In this document: one piece after another, positions 16,583-24,852 of the stretch
Position numbering within the stretch: position 1 is the first letter of the stretch
Layout: every line of letters begins with the position of its first letter
DNA from: Streptomyces sp. GESEQ-35
GTDB taxonomy: Bacteria > Actinomycetota > Actinomycetes > Streptomycetales > Streptomycetaceae
Assembly (NCBI RefSeq): GCF_017948485.1
Contig: NZ_JAFFSX010000011.1
Span: 124,001 to 188,000, forward strand
Length of the DNA: 64,000 bases
Direction: 5' to 3'
Program-made: the position numbers and the translations under genes
Notes under the pieces: model-generated
What the model was told of the DNA's origin: nothing
Seen by the model: the letters and a program-made list of their open reading frames with translations, nothing else
Databases searched by the model: none

Positions 16583-17581
16583 TCAGTCCCAGGACCCCTG
16601 TGCCCCCGGCAGCTGTGCCACCTCCGCCAAGTCCTGCACCGTGAGCCGCACCCCGGTCGCCGCGGCGTTCTCCGAGGCCCAGCGCTCCTGCTTCGCGCCG
16701 GGCACCGCGACCACGTGCCGTCCCTGGGCCAGCACCCAGGCCAGGGCCACCTGGGCGGGGGTGACGTCCTCGCCGTGGCGCTGTGCCACCCGGCGCAGAC
16801 CGGCGACGATCGGCTGGTTGGCGGCCATCATCTCGGCCGTGAAGCGGGGGTGGCGGGCGCGGACGTCGTCCGGTTCGAAGCCCTCGCCGGGAGTGAGTGT
16901 GCCGGTCAGGAAGCCGTTGCCGAGCGGCATCGCCGTCAGGAAGCCGACGCCGCGCGCCTCGCACCACGGCAGCAGCGCCTCCAGCGCCTCCACCGACCAC
17001 ACCGACAGCTCCGCCTGCACCGCGCTCACCGGGAAGACCTGCTGCACCCGTTGCAACTGCCGGATCGTCGCGTCGTGCAGCCGGGCCCCCGGCCGCCGCC
17101 CGGCGCGCGCGCCCACCGCGCACAGCCCCAGTGCCCGCACCTTTCCGGTCTGGACGAGCTCCGCCATCGCGCCCCACGTCTCCTCGACCGGGACCTCCGG
17201 GTCCGCGCGGTGCAGCTGATAGAGGTCGATGTAGTCGGTCTGAAGTCGCCGCAGCGACGCGTCGCAGGCCCGCTTCACATAGCCCGGCCGCCCGTTGGCC
17301 ACGACGTGCTGCTCGCCGACCAGCAGGCCCACCTTCGTCGACACGAAGGCGTCCTCGCGGCGCTCCTTGAGCACCCGCCCCACCAGCAGCTCATTGGTGA
17401 AGGGGCCGTACATGTCGGCCGTGTCGAGCAGGGTCGAGCCCAGATCGAGCGCCCGGTGCACGGCCCTGAGCGACTCGTCGCCCCGCTGCCGCGAGCCGCT
17501 GTATGCCCAGCTCATCGGCATGCACCCGAGTCCGACGGCCCCCACCGAGAGCGCCGCCGCGCCGATCGTCCTGCGCTCCAC
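16583..17581 (-). CDS. Aldo/keto reductase
   Basis: The 332-residue NADPH-dependent aldo/keto reductase belongs to the YajO/AKR13-like group. Visible features are GLGCMPMSWAY at the N terminus, LDTADMYG with the catalytic Asp and Tyr, VSTKVG with the catalytic Lys, YIDLYQLHRAD, and the nucleotide-binding end ALAWVLAQGRHVVAVPGAK. GTG 17581 has AGGGAGGG upstream. The gene is divergent from the hydroxyacid dehydrogenase, with 76 bases between the starts. Substrate unknown. Confidence 0.9.
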   Translation of the reverse strand: MERRTIGAAALSVGAVGLGCMPMSWAYSGSRQRGDESLRAVHRALDLGSTLLDTADMYGPFTNELLVGRVLKERREDAFVSTKVGLLVGEQHVVANGRPGYVKRACDASLRRLQTDYIDLYQLHRADPEVPVEETWGAMAELVQTGKVRALGLCAVGARAGRRPGARLHDATIRQLQRVQQVFPVSAVQAELSVWSVEALEALLPWCEARGVGFLTAMPLGNGFLTGTLTPGEGFEPDDVRARHPRFTAEMMAANQPIVAGLRRVAQRHGEDVTPAQVALAWVLAQGRHVVAVPGAKQERWASENAAATGVRLTVQDLAEVAQLPGAQGSWD

Positions 17582-17657
17582 CTGCCCGTAACCCTCCCTA
17601 TTCCGCGCCCCCCAACCTAACCTCTGCGCCTTCCCACCCCTGACATAGCCTCCTGGC

Positions 17658-18656
17658 ATGACTGCTGACGTGTGGCTGCCCATCCCGCCGGAAGACATCG
17701 AGGGGCTCCCGGAAGGGCCGAACTACCGTTTCTGGGACGGTGGCGAGGACCTCCCCGCGGACCCTGCCGACTGCGTCTACTACGTGGTGCCCTATATGAA
17801 GGGGCCCGACATCGGTCAGCGCCCGCTGCCCGGGATGAGTTCTGTACAGGTGGTGCAGACCCTGTCGGCAGGAATCGATCACGTGGAGCCGGGACTCGGG
17901 TATCTGCGTCCGGGCGTACGGCTGTGCAACGCCCGCGGGGTGCACGAGGCGAGCACCGCCGAGCTCACGCTCACCCTGATCCTCGCCTCGCTGCGCGGCG
18001 TTCCCGACTTCGTGCGGGCCCAGGACCGGGGCGAGTGGCTCAGCGGGTTCCGGCCCGCGCTGGCGGACAAGAACGTCCTCATCGTGGGATACGGCTCGAT
18101 CGGCGCCGCCATCGAGGACCGGCTCACACCCTTTGAGCTCGCGCGGGTGGCGCGCGTCGCGCGCTCTGAGCGCACCACGGAGCGCGGCCTGGTGCACCCG
18201 CTCACCGAACTGTCCGCCCTGCTGCCCGACGCGGACGTCGTCATCCTGTCCACGCCTCTGACCAAAAACACCCGCCACCTGGTCAACTCCGACTTCCTGG
18301 CCCGGATGAAGGACGGCGCGCTCCTCGTCAACGTCGCCCGCGGCGGGGTCGTGGACACTAAGGCACTCCTGGCCGAACTGGAAAGCGGCCGCATCACGGC
18401 CGCCCTCGACGTCACCGACCCCGAACCGCTGCCCCGCGAACACCCGCTGTGGCGTGCGCCCGGCGTGCTCATCAGCCCGCATGTCGGCGGGCCGACGTCC
18501 GCCTTCCTGCCCCGTGCCAAGCGGCTTCTGGTGGACCAGTTGAGCCGTTTCGTGAACCGGGAGCCGCTGCGGAACGTGATCCTTACGACAGGCGCGACGG
18601 GCAAACGTGCGACGGATGCCACGAGCGCACAGGAGTCGGACGAAACGGGCGTGTAA
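17658..18656 (+). CDS. D-isomer-specific 2-hydroxyacid dehydrogenase
   Basis: This 332-residue NAD-dependent oxidoreductase belongs to the D-2-hydroxyacid dehydrogenase family. The Rossmann motif VLIVGYGSIGAAIEDRL is near residues 140-156. The substrate-side Arg is in NVARGGVVDT, the Glu in VTDPEPLPREHPLW, and the catalytic His in SPHVGGPT. The start ATG 17658 lies 76 bases from the divergent aldo/keto reductase. The neighbours do not identify a substrate. Confidence 0.92.
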   Translation: MTADVWLPIPPEDIEGLPEGPNYRFWDGGEDLPADPADCVYYVVPYMKGPDIGQRPLPGMSSVQVVQTLSAGIDHVEPGLGYLRPGVRLCNARGVHEASTAELTLTLILASLRGVPDFVRAQDRGEWLSGFRPALADKNVLIVGYGSIGAAIEDRLTPFELARVARVARSERTTERGLVHPLTELSALLPDADVVILSTPLTKNTRHLVNSDFLARMKDGALLVNVARGGVVDTKALLAELESGRITAALDVTDPEPLPREHPLWRAPGVLISPHVGGPTSAFLPRAKRLLVDQLSRFVNREPLRNVILTTGATGKRATDATSAQESDETGV

Positions 18657-18824
18657 TCCGCTTCGGGTACCCTCCGCAGTCCCCTGAACGCGGTACGTGC
18701 TTGCATCGCCGCTGGTCGTCACGGAGCGTAGAGAAGCTATGTCCCTGAGTGACGAGACTGGTGTATCGTCCCGACAGGGGATGCGCCGTCTACCGTTCGG
18801 CGCCGGGGATGGACATTTCAGACT

Positions 18825-21800
18825 GTGAGGGGGGCGACGGGCGATGCACGGCCTATGGACGAGCGATCCGACGCGGCGGGGCCGCCGACGGCGACCCTGG
18901 CGCACCGCCGCGCGCAGACGCGGCCACCACGTCAATCACGCCGGTCACCACAGCCATCACCACCGCAGGCACAGCAGCCGCCGGAGGCATGCGCACCCAG
19001 CGCGCCGGGACCCTCGGGACCGGGGAGCGGCGCGGACCGGGAGGGCCCGGTGAGCTCGCCGCTGCCCTCCACGACCACCCTCGACGGGGCGCTGCGGGCG
19101 CAGCGCTCGACCGGGGGACTGCTGCCCCGACCGCCCTCCATCAGCGGCGGGTCGAGCCTGGTCCACCATCTGACTCTGGCCCTGGTGTGCGCGGGATACG
19201 CCGTCGGTTCCGCGCTCGGCTGGGGCTCGCACCAAGTCGCGCTGATCATGGGTGACTTCGGCCTGAGCGCCGCGGCGGCTGCCGCGGCCGTGTCCTGTTT
19301 CCTCTACGCCCGAAGCCGGCGCATCCGGTTTCGGCCCGCCTGGCTGCTGTTCGCGCTCTCCTCGGCGATGGCAGCCCTCGGCAATCTGGTCTGGGGGTGG
19401 TACGAGGTGGTCCTCGGACAGCCCGTACCCAGTCCCAGCTACGCCGACCTGTTCTTCCTGTGCTTCGCGCCACCGGCGATCGTCGGACTCCTGGTCCTCG
19501 CCAAACGGCCGGTGACGAAGGCGGGTTGGGTCTGCCTGGGCCTCGACGCCTGGCTGATCGGCGGCTCCCTGCTGACGCTGTCGTGGAGCCTCGCCCTCGC
19601 CCAGGCGGCGAAGTCCGAGGGTTCGAGCGTGGCGCACACCGCGCTGTCGCTGGCGTACCCGCTGCTGGACATCGCCCTGGTCAGCATGGTGCTCGCGCTG
19701 CACTTCCGGCGCTCCTCGGTGAACCGCACCGCCGTGAACACCGCGATCGGCGCGCTCGCCCTGACTGTCATGTGCGACGCCCTGTTCACCTCACCGCTGC
19801 TGCACCACAGCTACCGCTCCGGCCAGCTGCTGGACGCCGGATGGTTCGCCGGCTCGCTTCTCCTGGCGTACGCCCCCTGGGCCGGGCCGCGGCAGGAGCA
19901 ACCGGAGGACGAGGGGCACACGCGCGTGGTGCATGAGCATGTGCCCGGACAGCGCGGCGGCGGCCACCATCACGCCCCCGCGCAGGGAGGTGATCACAGC
20001 CGGTACCCGGCCGCCCGGCCCATAGCCGGTTCGCTGGCCGCCCTCACGCCGTATCTCGCCGCGGCGGTCTGCACCCTGGGGATCCTCTACAACGTCCTCA
20101 ACGGCCGCAGCGTGGACCGCGTGGTGCTCCTCACCGGCGGCACGGTCGTGCTCGCCCTCGTGGTGCGCCAGGGCATCATGCTGCTCGACAACATCACCCT
20201 CACCCAGGAACTGGCGCAGAAGGAGAACCACTTCCGCTCCCTGGTGCAGGGCTCCAGCGACGTCATCATGATCGCCGCACCCAACGGCATCCTCCGGTAT
20301 GTCTCCCCGGCCGCCGCCGGGGTCTACGGCAGCCCCGCCGAGGACCTCGTGGGCACGGAACTGGCCGATCTCATCCACCCGGAGGACCTGGGCTGCGTGG
20401 TGCACGAGGTGCGCCGCTTCCTCGCCGCCAGCCCACTCGACGAAGCCACTACGCGCATCGAGTGCCGCTTCAGGGCCGGCGGTGGGGGCACCTCCCGCTC
20501 TGGGGGCACCTCCCGGCCGGAGGCTGGGGGAGAAGCCGAGAGCGGGGGACGCTGGCTCAATGTCGAGTCCACCGTCAACCGCCACCACGGCGGCCTCATC
20601 TTCAACAGCCGGGACGTCACCGAAAGAGTGCGCCTACAGGCGCAGCTCCAGCACAACGCCGAGCACGACCCGCTCACCGACCTGCCCAACCGCGCCCTGT
20701 TCACCCGGCGCGTCCAGCAGGCACTGTCCGGCCGCCGCGCCTCCGACCGGGGCGCCGCGCTCGCCGGTACGGCGGTTCTCTTCATCGACCTGGACGGCTT
20801 CAAGGCGGTCAACGACACGATCGGGCACCAGGCCGGGGACGAACTGCTCGTCCAGGCCGCCCGCAGACTCCAGGACGGGGTCCGGCAGGGCGACACCGCG
20901 GCCCGCCTGGGCGGCGACGAGTTCGCGGCCCTGATCGTCGGCGACGGCAGCCGGGACCGCACCTCCCGTGAGCGCCACATACTGGAGCTCGCCGACCGCC
21001 TCAGGGTCACGCTCTCGCAGCCGTATCTCATCGACGGCAACGATGTCCGGGTCGCCGCGTCCATCGGCGTGGCCTTCGCCGAACCGGGCCTGGGCGCGGG
21101 CGAGATCCAGCGCAACGCCGACCTCGCCATGTACCGCGCCAAGGCGGCCGGCAAGGGCCGCGTGGAGCTGTACGCACCGCAGATGCAGCAGGACGTCGTA
21201 CGAAAGGCGGAGCTGGCCACGCGCCTGCGGGCCGCACTGAACGACGGCGAGTTTGCGCTGCTGCACCAACCCGTCGTCTGCCTGGAGAACGGCCGGATCA
21301 CATCGGTCGCCGCCCAGGCGCGCTGGCGCTCCTCGCAGGGGGTGCTGTTCACCCCGGCCGAGTTCCTGCGGGTGGCCGAGGACAGCGACAAGACGCAGGA
21401 ACTGGGCCGCTGGATGCTCGAGGAGGCTGTCGAGCAGGCCGCCGAGCGGGCCACGACGGGGCTGGCCGTCCCGGCGACGGTACGGGTGAGTGCCCGGCGC
21501 CTGCTGGACCGGTCGATGCCGCTCGGCTCGATCGAGGCCCTGCTGACCCGGCACGGGCTGCCGTCCGGGTCGCTGGTGCTCGAGCTGGCGGACACCGATC
21601 CACGGGTCTGTCTGGACGAGCTGGAGCGACGTCTGGGGGCCCTGCGCAGGCTCGGGGTCCGGATCTCGCTCGACGGATTCGGCAGCGGATACGCGGCGAT
21701 CACGGCGCTCAGACGGCTCCCGGTCGACGTACTGAAACTCGACCGCTCCCTGGTCGAGGGTGTCGTCGAGTCGGCTCGGCTGCACAAGATCACCAGTGGG

Positions 21801-22106
21801 CTGTTGCGGATCGCCGGTGATCTGGGGCTTCAGTCCGTGGCGGACGGCGTGGACCTTCCGGAGCAGGTCGTGGCGTTGCGCGCGATGGGCTGCACGCATG
21901 GCCAGGGCATGGCGTTCTCCGGTCCGCTCGATGAGTACCGGCTGCGCAGAGCGCTGGGTTCCGGCCACTATCCGGTGCCGCACGGTCCGGCCGAGCCCGC
22001 GTTCGCGGGGGGCGGGTCGGGGGTGTACACCAGTGGTGTCCCCGCTGTCTTCGGAGGCGGCAGTGCCCTTCGCTCACATAATGAGACTCCCGTCCCACCA
22101 CCTTGA
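18825..22106 (+). CDS. Membrane PAS-GGDEF protein with a degenerate EAL domain
   Basis: This c-di-GMP signalling protein has up to 1093 residues. It starts with a Pro/Gln-rich region (to about 110). About eight hydrophobic helices follow (about 120-350), with two more near 405-450. Next come a PAS/PAC domain (about 470-600), a GGDEF domain (intact ARLGGDEFAAL near 696) and an EAL-like domain. The EAL half looks inactive: the EAL position reads AAQARW near 829, LEITE reads LELAD, DDFGTGYSSL reads LDGFGSGYAAI, and AEGVE reads ADGVD. It may therefore be a cyclase with a regulatory EAL domain. GTG 18825 or ATG 18855 could be the start; neither has a strong ribosome binding site. Its TGA stop lies inside the ilvB -35 element. 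A palindromic repeat is inserted between PAS and GGDEF. Confidence 0.85.
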   Translation: MRGATGDARPMDERSDAAGPPTATLAHRRAQTRPPRQSRRSPQPSPPQAQQPPEACAPSAPGPSGPGSGADREGPVSSPLPSTTTLDGALRAQRSTGGLLPRPPSISGGSSLVHHLTLALVCAGYAVGSALGWGSHQVALIMGDFGLSAAAAAAAVSCFLYARSRRIRFRPAWLLFALSSAMAALGNLVWGWYEVVLGQPVPSPSYADLFFLCFAPPAIVGLLVLAKRPVTKAGWVCLGLDAWLIGGSLLTLSWSLALAQAAKSEGSSVAHTALSLAYPLLDIALVSMVLALHFRRSSVNRTAVNTAIGALALTVMCDALFTSPLLHHSYRSGQLLDAGWFAGSLLLAYAPWAGPRQEQPEDEGHTRVVHEHVPGQRGGGHHHAPAQGGDHSRYPAARPIAGSLAALTPYLAAAVCTLGILYNVLNGRSVDRVVLLTGGTVVLALVVRQGIMLLDNITLTQELAQKENHFRSLVQGSSDVIMIAAPNGILRYVSPAAAGVYGSPAEDLVGTELADLIHPEDLGCVVHEVRRFLAASPLDEATTRIECRFRAGGGGTSRSGGTSRPEAGGEAESGGRWLNVESTVNRHHGGLIFNSRDVTERVRLQAQLQHNAEHDPLTDLPNRALFTRRVQQALSGRRASDRGAALAGTAVLFIDLDGFKAVNDTIGHQAGDELLVQAARRLQDGVRQGDTAARLGGDEFAALIVGDGSRDRTSRERHILELADRLRVTLSQPYLIDGNDVRVAASIGVAFAEPGLGAGEIQRNADLAMYRAKAAGKGRVELYAPQMQQDVVRKAELATRLRAALNDGEFALLHQPVVCLENGRITSVAAQARWRSSQGVLFTPAEFLRVAEDSDKTQELGRWMLEEAVEQAAERATTGLAVPATVRVSARRLLDRSMPLGSIEALLTRHGLPSGSLVLELADTDPRVCLDELERRLGALRRLGVRISLDGFGSGYAAITALRRLPVDVLKLDRSLVEGVVESARLHKITSGLLRIAGDLGLQSVADGVDLPEQVVALRAMGCTHGQGMAFSGPLDEYRLRRALGSGHYPVPHGPAEPAFAGGGSGVYTSGVPAVFGGGSALRSHNETPVPPP
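20483..20530. repeat. Two tandem copies of the TGGGGGCACCTCCCG repeat inside a coding sequence
   Basis: The 15-mer occurs at 20483-20497 and 20501-20515, followed by GGAGGCTGGGGGAG, which pairs back with CTCCC. It is in frame and encodes a Gly/Ser-rich stretch (GGGGTSRSGGTSRPEAGGEA) between the PAS and GGDEF domains. The same 15-mer is at 9062. Confidence 0.6.
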
Positions 22107-22132
22107 CACCTGGTGCGTGCCGGGGGGAGGGT
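22103..22132 (+). promoter_or_regulatory. ilvB promoter
   Basis: A consensus -35 TTGACA (22103-22108) is followed after 18 bases by GAGGGT (22127-22132), a fair -10 for Streptomyces. The predicted transcription start is 22139-22140, the first base of the leader peptide ATG, so the transcript would be leaderless. The stop codon of the upstream gene lies within the -35. Confidence 0.6.
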
Positions 22133-22139
22133 CAGTGCC

Positions 22140-22181
22140 ATGCGCACCCGAATTCTCGTACTTGGAAAGCGCGTCGGCTGA
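22140..22181 (+). CDS. ilvB attenuator leader peptide
   Basis: A 13-residue reading frame, MRTRILVLGKRVG, contains four adjacent branched-chain codons: ATT, CTC, GTA and CTT for Ile-Leu-Val-Leu. Most are rare in this GC-rich genome, which would sharpen ribosome stalling when branched-chain aminoacyl-tRNA is short. A GGGGGGAGG tract upstream would suit a ribosome binding site, but the promoter spacing instead suggests a leaderless start. It is followed by a hairpin and a terminator, the usual attenuator order. It is too short for routine gene calling. Confidence 0.85.
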   Translation: MRTRILVLGKRVG

Positions 22182-22182
22182 A

Positions 22183-22204
22183 GCTGAGCCCTTGATCGCT
22201 CAGC
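22183..22204 (+). promoter_or_regulatory. Hairpin after the ilvB leader peptide
   Basis: Arms GCTGAGC (22183-22189) and GCTCAGC (22198-22204) enclose an 8-base loop directly after the leader stop codon. In the attenuator model this is the pause or competing hairpin upstream of the terminator. Confidence 0.65.
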
Positions 22205-22222
22205 GACCCCTCCCGGCGCGCT

Positions 22223-22256
22223 CCCCTCGCTTGCCTTATGGCACGAGGGGTTTTTT
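22223..22256 (+). terminator. ilvB attenuator terminator
   Basis: Stem CCCCTCG/CGAGGGG plus TGCC/GGCA around a TTAT loop is followed at once by six T residues. This is one of the clearest rho-independent terminators in the window. It lies before ilvB rather than after a gene, as expected for transcription attenuation. Confidence 0.9.
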
Positions 22257-22330
22257 GTTGCACAGGCACCTGTCGTACAACAGCCGCACACCGCACGAAC
22301 TTCGCAAAAACCCTCAGCATCGAGAAGAGA

Positions 22331-24187
22331 ATGCCGATGACCGAGCAGGCCACCGGGGCCCATCACCCGCAGCCGCGGCCCCGATCCGGAGGACACCAGT
22401 CCGCCCCCGAGCACGTCACGGGTGCGCAGTCCCTCATCCGCTCTCTCGAGGAGGTCGGGGCCGACACGGTATTCGGCATTCCCGGCGGTGCGATCCTCCC
22501 GGCGTACGACCCGCTGATGGACTCCACCAGGGTCCGCCACGTCCTGGTCCGGCACGAGCAGGGCGCCGGACACGCCGCCACCGGTTACGCGCAGGCCACC
22601 GGCAGGGTCGGCGTCTGCATGGCGACCTCCGGGCCCGGCGCCACCAACCTGGTCACGCCGATCGCCGACGCCCACATGGACTCCGTGCCCATGGTCGCGA
22701 TCACCGGCCAGGTCGCCTCCAAGGCGATCGGCACGGACGCCTTCCAGGAGGCGGACATCGTCGGCATCACGATGCCGATCACCAAGCACAACTTCCTGGT
22801 CACCAAGGCCGAGGACATCCCGCGCGTGATCGCGCAGGCGTTCCACATCGCCTCCACCGGCCGACCAGGACCGGTCCTGGTCGACATCGCCAAGGACGCC
22901 CTCCAGGCGCAGACCACCTTCTCCTGGCCGCCGGTCATGGACCTGCCCGGCTACCGGCCCGTCACCAAGCCGCACGCCAAGCAGATCCGTGAGGCCGCCA
23001 AGCTGATCACCGCCGCCAGGCGGCCGGTCCTGTACGTCGGCGGCGGCGTCATCAAGGCCAAGGCCACCGCCGAGCTGAAGGTCCTCGCAGAACTCACCGG
23101 AGCGCCCGTCACCACCACCCTGATGGCGCTCGGCGCATTCCCCGACAGTCACGAGCTGCACGTGGGAATGCCGGGCATGCACGGTGCGGTCACCGCCGTC
23201 ACCGCGCTACAGAAGGCCGACCTGATCGTCGCCCTCGGAGCCCGCTTCGACGACCGCGTCACGGGCAAGCTGGACAGCTTCGCCCCGTACGCCAAGATCG
23301 TCCACGCCGATATCGACCCGGCCGAGATCGGCAAGAACCGCGCCGCCGACGTGCCGATCGTCGGTGACGCCCGCGAGGTCATCGCCGACCTGGTCCAGGC
23401 CGTGCAGAAGGAGCACAGCGAGGGCAACACCGGCGACTACACCGCCTGGTGGAAGGACCTCAGCCGCTGGCGCGAGACGTACCCGCTGGGCTACGAGCAG
23501 CCGGAGGACGGCTCGCTGTCCCCGCAGCAGGTCATCGAGCGGATCGGCCAACTCGCCCCGGAGGGCACGATCTTCGCGGCGGGCGTCGGGCAGCACCAGA
23601 TGTGGGCCGCGCACTACGTCCAGTACGAGAAGCCCGCGACCTGGCTGAACTCCGGCGGTGCCGGAACGATGGGCTACGCGGTCCCGGCCGCGATGGGCGC
23701 CAAGGCCGGCGCGCCGGACCAGACGGTCTGGGCGATCGACGGCGACGGCTGCTTCCAGATGACCAATCAGGAACTCACCACCTGCGCCCTGAACAACATC
23801 CCGATCAAGGTCGCCATCATCAACAACGGCGCCCTCGGGATGGTCCGCCAGTGGCAGACCCTCTTCTACAACCAGCGGTACTCCAACACCGTGCTGCACA
23901 GCGGCCCCGAGGCCGACGGCAAGCAGCCCAGCGCCGGCACCCGCGTCCCCGACTTCGTGAAGCTGTCGGAGGCCATGGGCTGCTACGCCATCCGCTGCGA
24001 GTCCCCGGACGACCTCGACAAGGTCATCGAAGAGGCGAACTCGATCAACGACCGCCCCGTCGTGATCGACTTCATCGTCCACGAGGACGCCATGGTGTGG
24101 CCCATGGTCGCGGCCGGCACCTCCAACGACGAGGTCATGTTCGCCCGGGACGTCCGCCCCGACTTCGGCGACAACGAAGACGACTGA
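22331..24187 (+). CDS. ilvB: Acetolactate synthase large subunit
   Basis: IlvB is the catalytic subunit of acetohydroxyacid synthase. It makes acetolactate or acetohydroxybutyrate with thiamine diphosphate, the first shared step of valine, leucine and isoleucine synthesis. The 618-residue protein shows VFGIPGGAILPAYD, the catalytic Glu in VRHEQGAGHAATGYA, and the thiamine diphosphate motif GDGCFQMTNQEL...INN. ATG 22331 follows GAGAAGAGA; ATG 22337 is possible. The frame extension back to 22238 runs through the attenuator terminator and was rejected. ilvN starts 22 bases after the stop. Confidence 0.97.
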   Translation: MPMTEQATGAHHPQPRPRSGGHQSAPEHVTGAQSLIRSLEEVGADTVFGIPGGAILPAYDPLMDSTRVRHVLVRHEQGAGHAATGYAQATGRVGVCMATSGPGATNLVTPIADAHMDSVPMVAITGQVASKAIGTDAFQEADIVGITMPITKHNFLVTKAEDIPRVIAQAFHIASTGRPGPVLVDIAKDALQAQTTFSWPPVMDLPGYRPVTKPHAKQIREAAKLITAARRPVLYVGGGVIKAKATAELKVLAELTGAPVTTTLMALGAFPDSHELHVGMPGMHGAVTAVTALQKADLIVALGARFDDRVTGKLDSFAPYAKIVHADIDPAEIGKNRAADVPIVGDAREVIADLVQAVQKEHSEGNTGDYTAWWKDLSRWRETYPLGYEQPEDGSLSPQQVIERIGQLAPEGTIFAAGVGQHQMWAAHYVQYEKPATWLNSGGAGTMGYAVPAAMGAKAGAPDQTVWAIDGDGCFQMTNQELTTCALNNIPIKVAIINNGALGMVRQWQTLFYNQRYSNTVLHSGPEADGKQPSAGTRVPDFVKLSEAMGCYAIRCESPDDLDKVIEEANSINDRPVVIDFIVHEDAMVWPMVAAGTSNDEVMFARDVRPDFGDNEDD

Positions 24188-24209
24188 GCGAGAGAGACGT
24201 AAACAGATC

Positions 24210-24734
24210 ATGTCCAAGCACACGCTCTCCGTCCTGGTCGAGAACAAGCCGGGCGTCCTCGCCCGGATCACCGCCCTGTTCTCCCGCCGCGGCTTCAACA
24301 TCGACTCGCTCGCGGTGGGCGTCACCGAGCACCCCGACATCTCCCGCATCACCATCGTGGTGGGCGTCGAGGACCTGCCGCTCGAGCAGGTGACCAAGCA
24401 GCTCAACAAGCTCGTCAACGTGCTGAAGATCGTCGAGCTGGAACCCGGCTCGGCCGTTCAGCGCGAACTCGTTCTGGTGAAGGTGCGCGCCGACAACGAG
24501 ACCCGCTCCCAGATCGTCGAGATCGTCCAGCTGTTCCGCGCCAAGACCGTCGACGTCTCCCCGGAGGCCGTCACCATCGAGGCCACCGGCAGCAGCGAGA
24601 AGCTGTCCGCCATGCTCAAGATGCTGGAGCCGTACGGCATCAAGGAGCTGGTCCAGTCCGGCACGATCGCCATCGGACGCGGTGCGCGGTCGATCACGGA
24701 CCGGTCGCTGCGAGCCCTCGACCGGTCGGCATGA
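24210..24734 (+). CDS. ilvN: Acetolactate synthase small (regulatory) subunit
   Basis: IlvN is the regulatory subunit that activates IlvB and confers valine feedback inhibition. The 174 residues are normal length. The N-terminal ACT domain begins LSVLVENKPGVLARITALFSRRGFNI. The second half, from about residue 80, is the typical C-terminal domain with QLFRAKTVDVSPEAVTIEATG. It is in an operon with ilvB. A strong hairpin follows 10 bases after the stop. Confidence 0.97.
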   Translation: MSKHTLSVLVENKPGVLARITALFSRRGFNIDSLAVGVTEHPDISRITIVVGVEDLPLEQVTKQLNKLVNVLKIVELEPGSAVQRELVLVKVRADNETRSQIVEIVQLFRAKTVDVSPEAVTIEATGSSEKLSAMLKMLEPYGIKELVQSGTIAIGRGARSITDRSLRALDRSA

Positions 24735-24744
24735 CGACGTGACA

Positions 24745-24770
24745 GGGCGGCCGGGGACCACCGGCCGCCC
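24745..24770 (+). terminator. Hairpin between ilvN and ilvC
   Basis: Perfect 10-bp arms, GGGCGGCCGG (24745-24754) and CCGGCCGCCC (24761-24770), surround a 6-base loop. It may terminate ilvBN transcripts partly, leaving ilvC with separate or reduced expression. Confidence 0.7.
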
Positions 24771-24852
24771 GTATGTCGAGACCCGCGAACTTCCCCTCAG
24801 CCCGCCGTCATACGGTGGGACGCAACACCTGCACACAAGGAGAGAACCCAAA

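Noticed and set aside
16428..17177. Extension of the sugar-dehydrogenase frame over the aldo/keto reductase gene
   Set aside because: The lipoprotein signal peptide starts at 16427 with its own ribosome binding site. The extension is an out-of-frame reading of the reductase gene.
22238..22330. Longer N terminus for IlvB
   Set aside because: It starts inside the attenuator terminator. The family begins near MPMTEQ.
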